This document shows positions 62,392 through 64,000 of a stretch of DNA of 64,000 nucleotides, piece after piece. The position numbers and the translations under genes were made by a program. Source of the DNA: Paenibacillus sp. JDR-2 (GTDB lineage: Bacteria; Bacillota; Bacilli; Paenibacillales; Paenibacillaceae); assembly GCF_000023585.1 (NCBI RefSeq), contig NC_012914.1, positions 5,153,501 to 5,217,500 of the forward strand, written 5' to 3'. Numbering within the stretch: the first letter of the stretch is position 1; the number at the start of each line of letters is the position of its first letter. The notes under the pieces were generated by a model. That model did not search any database. It was given only the letters and a program-made list of their open reading frames with translations, and was not told the origin of the DNA.

Positions 62392-62420
62392 TTGACAGTT
62401 AGAAACCTAACAGTTATACT
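62392..62420 (+). promoter_or_regulatory. Promoter of the amidohydrolase gene with MarR operator in its spacer
   Basis: TTGACA (62392-62397), exactly 17 bases, TATACT (62415-62420). GTTAG-AAAC-CTAAC (62398-62411, operator copy 2) fills the spacer, so bound MarR would block RNA polymerase. Confidence 0.75.
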
Positions 62421-62459
62421 CCGAAGTGTTGAATCGCAAACACATTGGGAGGAATTAAA

Positions 62460-63770
62460 ATGGAGAAAATAAAACAAAATGCTGCGTTAGAACAAATAAC
62501 GGCAATTACGAATGTACGAATCTTTGATGGATATCAAATTATAGCTCCCAGACATATTGTCATTAAAGGGGAGTCCATTATTTCAGTGGGCGGAGACATT
62601 CCCGCCGATGCAACGATTATCGATGGAGAAAATGCGACACTGCTACCTGGTCTGATTGATGCACATGTCCATACCTCAATTGGCGGATTACGAGATGCCT
62701 TAAAATTCGGCGTTACAACTGAACTTGAAATGAACGGTGATTTTACTGGAAGAGGGCGCGAAATTCAGCTAAAAAATGTGGATGACATCGCGGACGTCCG
62801 TTCTGCCGGTACAGCGATTACCGCTCCTGGTGGACACCCGGATGAATTACTGCCGGATGGAGATGAAATACCGGAATTCGTATTAAAGGAACTAGAGAAG
62901 TTATCGGAGGAAGACAGGGAAGCGATGTTGGCCGCATACGCTCACGATCACGACGAAATACCGCAAGTTACGACGGTTGAAGAAGCGATCAAGCATGTGC
63001 ATACCCAAGTGGAGAATGGAGCCGACTATATTAAGATTATGATTGAAGAAGGAACGGTCATGGGTGCACCTGGCTTGCCCGTTCTAAGCGATGAGATTCT
63101 AAAAACAGCCGTGACTGAAGCCCACAAATTCGATAAGTTGGTCATCGCCCACGTCTTGACTGCTCTTTCATCGAAAGCAGCCATCGATTTTGGAGTCGAC
63201 GGGTTGGGCCACTTGTTTATCGATAGACCAGAGTGCACGTCAGAATTAGTTAAATCCATCGCGGATTCAGGAGCTTTTGTTACACCGTGCTTGGTGTTGA
63301 ATTCATCGATTATTGGAAATCCGGCATCGGAATTGGCGAATGATCCACGGGTTCATTCCAAATTAAGTCCGGACTGGATCGATATTTTGAACTCAAGCTT
63401 CAATACGTTCCCTCAAGGCAATATGGAGAACAGCTTTAAGAATGTGATGGATCTTCACCATGCCGGAGTTGATATTCTTGTAGGTACGGATGTTGCGCCG
63501 GTTCCCGTTCCGAACCTTGGTGGCCTTGCTCATGGGGCTAGCGTCCACCACGAAATGCAGCTGCTGGTGAAGGCCGGGTTCACTCCGACTGAGGCTCTTC
63601 AGTCGGCTACTTCCAAACCGGCCCGTTGCTTTGGTCTTCATGATCGCGGCCGGATTACCGAAGGTGCGCGTGCTGATCTTATTCTCATAAACGGCGATCC
63701 GACCACTAATATTTCGGATACCTTGTCGATTAAATCCGTATGGTTCAATGGTTCGCAGCAACTAGGTTAA
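62460..63770 (+). CDS. Amidohydrolase family protein
   Basis: 436 residues, TIM-barrel metallohydrolase. Metal ligands: DAHVHTS (H-x-H), Lys in YIKIMIEEG, His in VIAHVLTAL and GLGHLF, Asp in GTDVAPV. Resembles imidazolonepropionase/prolidase-type hydrolases; substrate unknown. ATG at 62460 after GGAGG. Divergent from, and probably repressed by, the MarR protein. Confidence 0.88.
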   Translation: MEKIKQNAALEQITAITNVRIFDGYQIIAPRHIVIKGESIISVGGDIPADATIIDGENATLLPGLIDAHVHTSIGGLRDALKFGVTTELEMNGDFTGRGREIQLKNVDDIADVRSAGTAITAPGGHPDELLPDGDEIPEFVLKELEKLSEEDREAMLAAYAHDHDEIPQVTTVEEAIKHVHTQVENGADYIKIMIEEGTVMGAPGLPVLSDEILKTAVTEAHKFDKLVIAHVLTALSSKAAIDFGVDGLGHLFIDRPECTSELVKSIADSGAFVTPCLVLNSSIIGNPASELANDPRVHSKLSPDWIDILNSSFNTFPQGNMENSFKNVMDLHHAGVDILVGTDVAPVPVPNLGGLAHGASVHHEMQLLVKAGFTPTEALQSATSKPARCFGLHDRGRITEGARADLILINGDPTTNISDTLSIKSVWFNGSQQLG

Positions 63771-63781
63771 AATTAAATCGC

Positions 63782-63846
63782 AAATAAGAGGGACTGCAGC
63801 TTACAGTCCCTCTCCTCCCTCAACCGAGGGTCAAACGTCTCTTATT
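63782..63846. terminator. Hairpin region between the amidohydrolase and VOC genes
   Basis: GAGGGACTG with CAGTCCCTC (63788-63813) inside an outer AAATAAGAG/CTCTTATTT pair (63782-63846, approximate). Likely shared transcription end; poor T-runs. Confidence 0.45.
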
Positions 63847-64000
63847 TATTACCGAGTTGTTCCGCCAAACCGATTAGAAGTCCTTCATTTCCACGAATAT
63901 AGCAGAGCCGATACGAGTCCTCGTACTGAACCACTTCGCCAACGAGCTGAGCGCCATACTTAGTGAGTCTGGATACCATTTCGTCAATGTTTTCAACGGT
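63842..64000 (-). CDS. VOC/glyoxalase family protein, C-terminal part
   Basis: Last 52 codons of a leftward gene cut by the right edge. The end YIRGNEGLLIGLAEQLG with the Glu of the metal site matches the C-terminal strand of glyoxalase/bleomycin-resistance (VOC) proteins. The rest is outside the window. Confidence 0.75.
   Translation of the reverse strand, partial: TVENIDEMVSRLTKYGAQLVGEVVQYEDSYRLCYIRGNEGLLIGLAEQLGNK

Noticed and set aside
1-64000. CRISPR array, prophage or rRNA/tRNA genes
   Set aside because: No regular direct repeats with spacers, no phage structural or integrase genes and no tRNA-like cloverleaf or rRNA segment seen; a tool search could still find a short tRNA.

Overview
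The window is a chromosomal segment of a spore-forming, low-to-mid GC Gram-positive bacterium, most likely Paenibacillus or a close relative (inference). Evidence: the accD-dnaE-ytrH-ytrI-ytpI-ytoI neighbourhood known from Bacillus, a GerA/GerB/GerC germinant-receptor operon, four YheC/YheD-type ATP-grasp genes, an SLH-domain protein, strong GGAGG ribosome sites with many TTG/GTG starts, and hairpin-plus-T-run terminators after most genes. I see no rRNA, tRNA, CRISPR array, prophage or intact insertion sequence. Both ends cut genes: accD at the left and a VOC-family gene at the right.

1-11 kb, housekeeping and sporulation: accD (partial), a DUF2007-like small protein, pgpA and dnaE on the minus strand; ytrH-ytrI on the plus strand behind a sigma-E-like promoter; ytpI; an RsgA-type GTPase; ytoI; a hypothetical gene divergent from an XRE regulator. 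Two related ~180-190 bp hairpin elements sit at the 3' ends of ytpI and ytoI, each with the gene end inside its outer stem and each about 20 bp before a terminator. This is the most unusual feature of the window.

11-17 kb: four tandem, tightly coupled YheC/YheD-type ATP-grasp genes followed by a GNAT acetyltransferase. 17-21 kb: an SLH-domain surface protein downstream of a histidine kinase and response regulator, then a HAD phosphatase. 21-25.4 kb: an OpuA-type glycine betaine ABC transporter with a divergent GbsR-type regulator and a palindromic operator candidate. 25.5-28.3 kb: an AraC regulator fused to a siderophore-binding domain and a siderophore-binding lipoprotein behind a perfect Fur box.

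28-45 kb: accessory genes: acetyltransferase plus MATE exporter with a divergent AraC regulator, a YwaF-like membrane protein, an ECF sigma factor with a DUF4179 partner, a LysR regulator facing a decayed SDR gene, the ger operon, a CDF metal exporter, an epimerase and an aldo/keto reductase divergent from an HxlR regulator, DUF1349 and beta-lactamase-fold proteins.

45-64 kb: hypothetical and membrane proteins (two COG4705-like proteins with four internal repeats, a hemolysin III, a duplicated-domain membrane protein), a secreted phosphoesterase, a YusW-like acidic protein, PadR-DUF1048-DUF1048, LysR/MFS, MerR/nitroreductase, a methyltransferase-response regulator-kinase operon, and a MarR/amidohydrolase pair with matching operators. 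Small regulator-plus-target modules with visible operator palindromes dominate this part.
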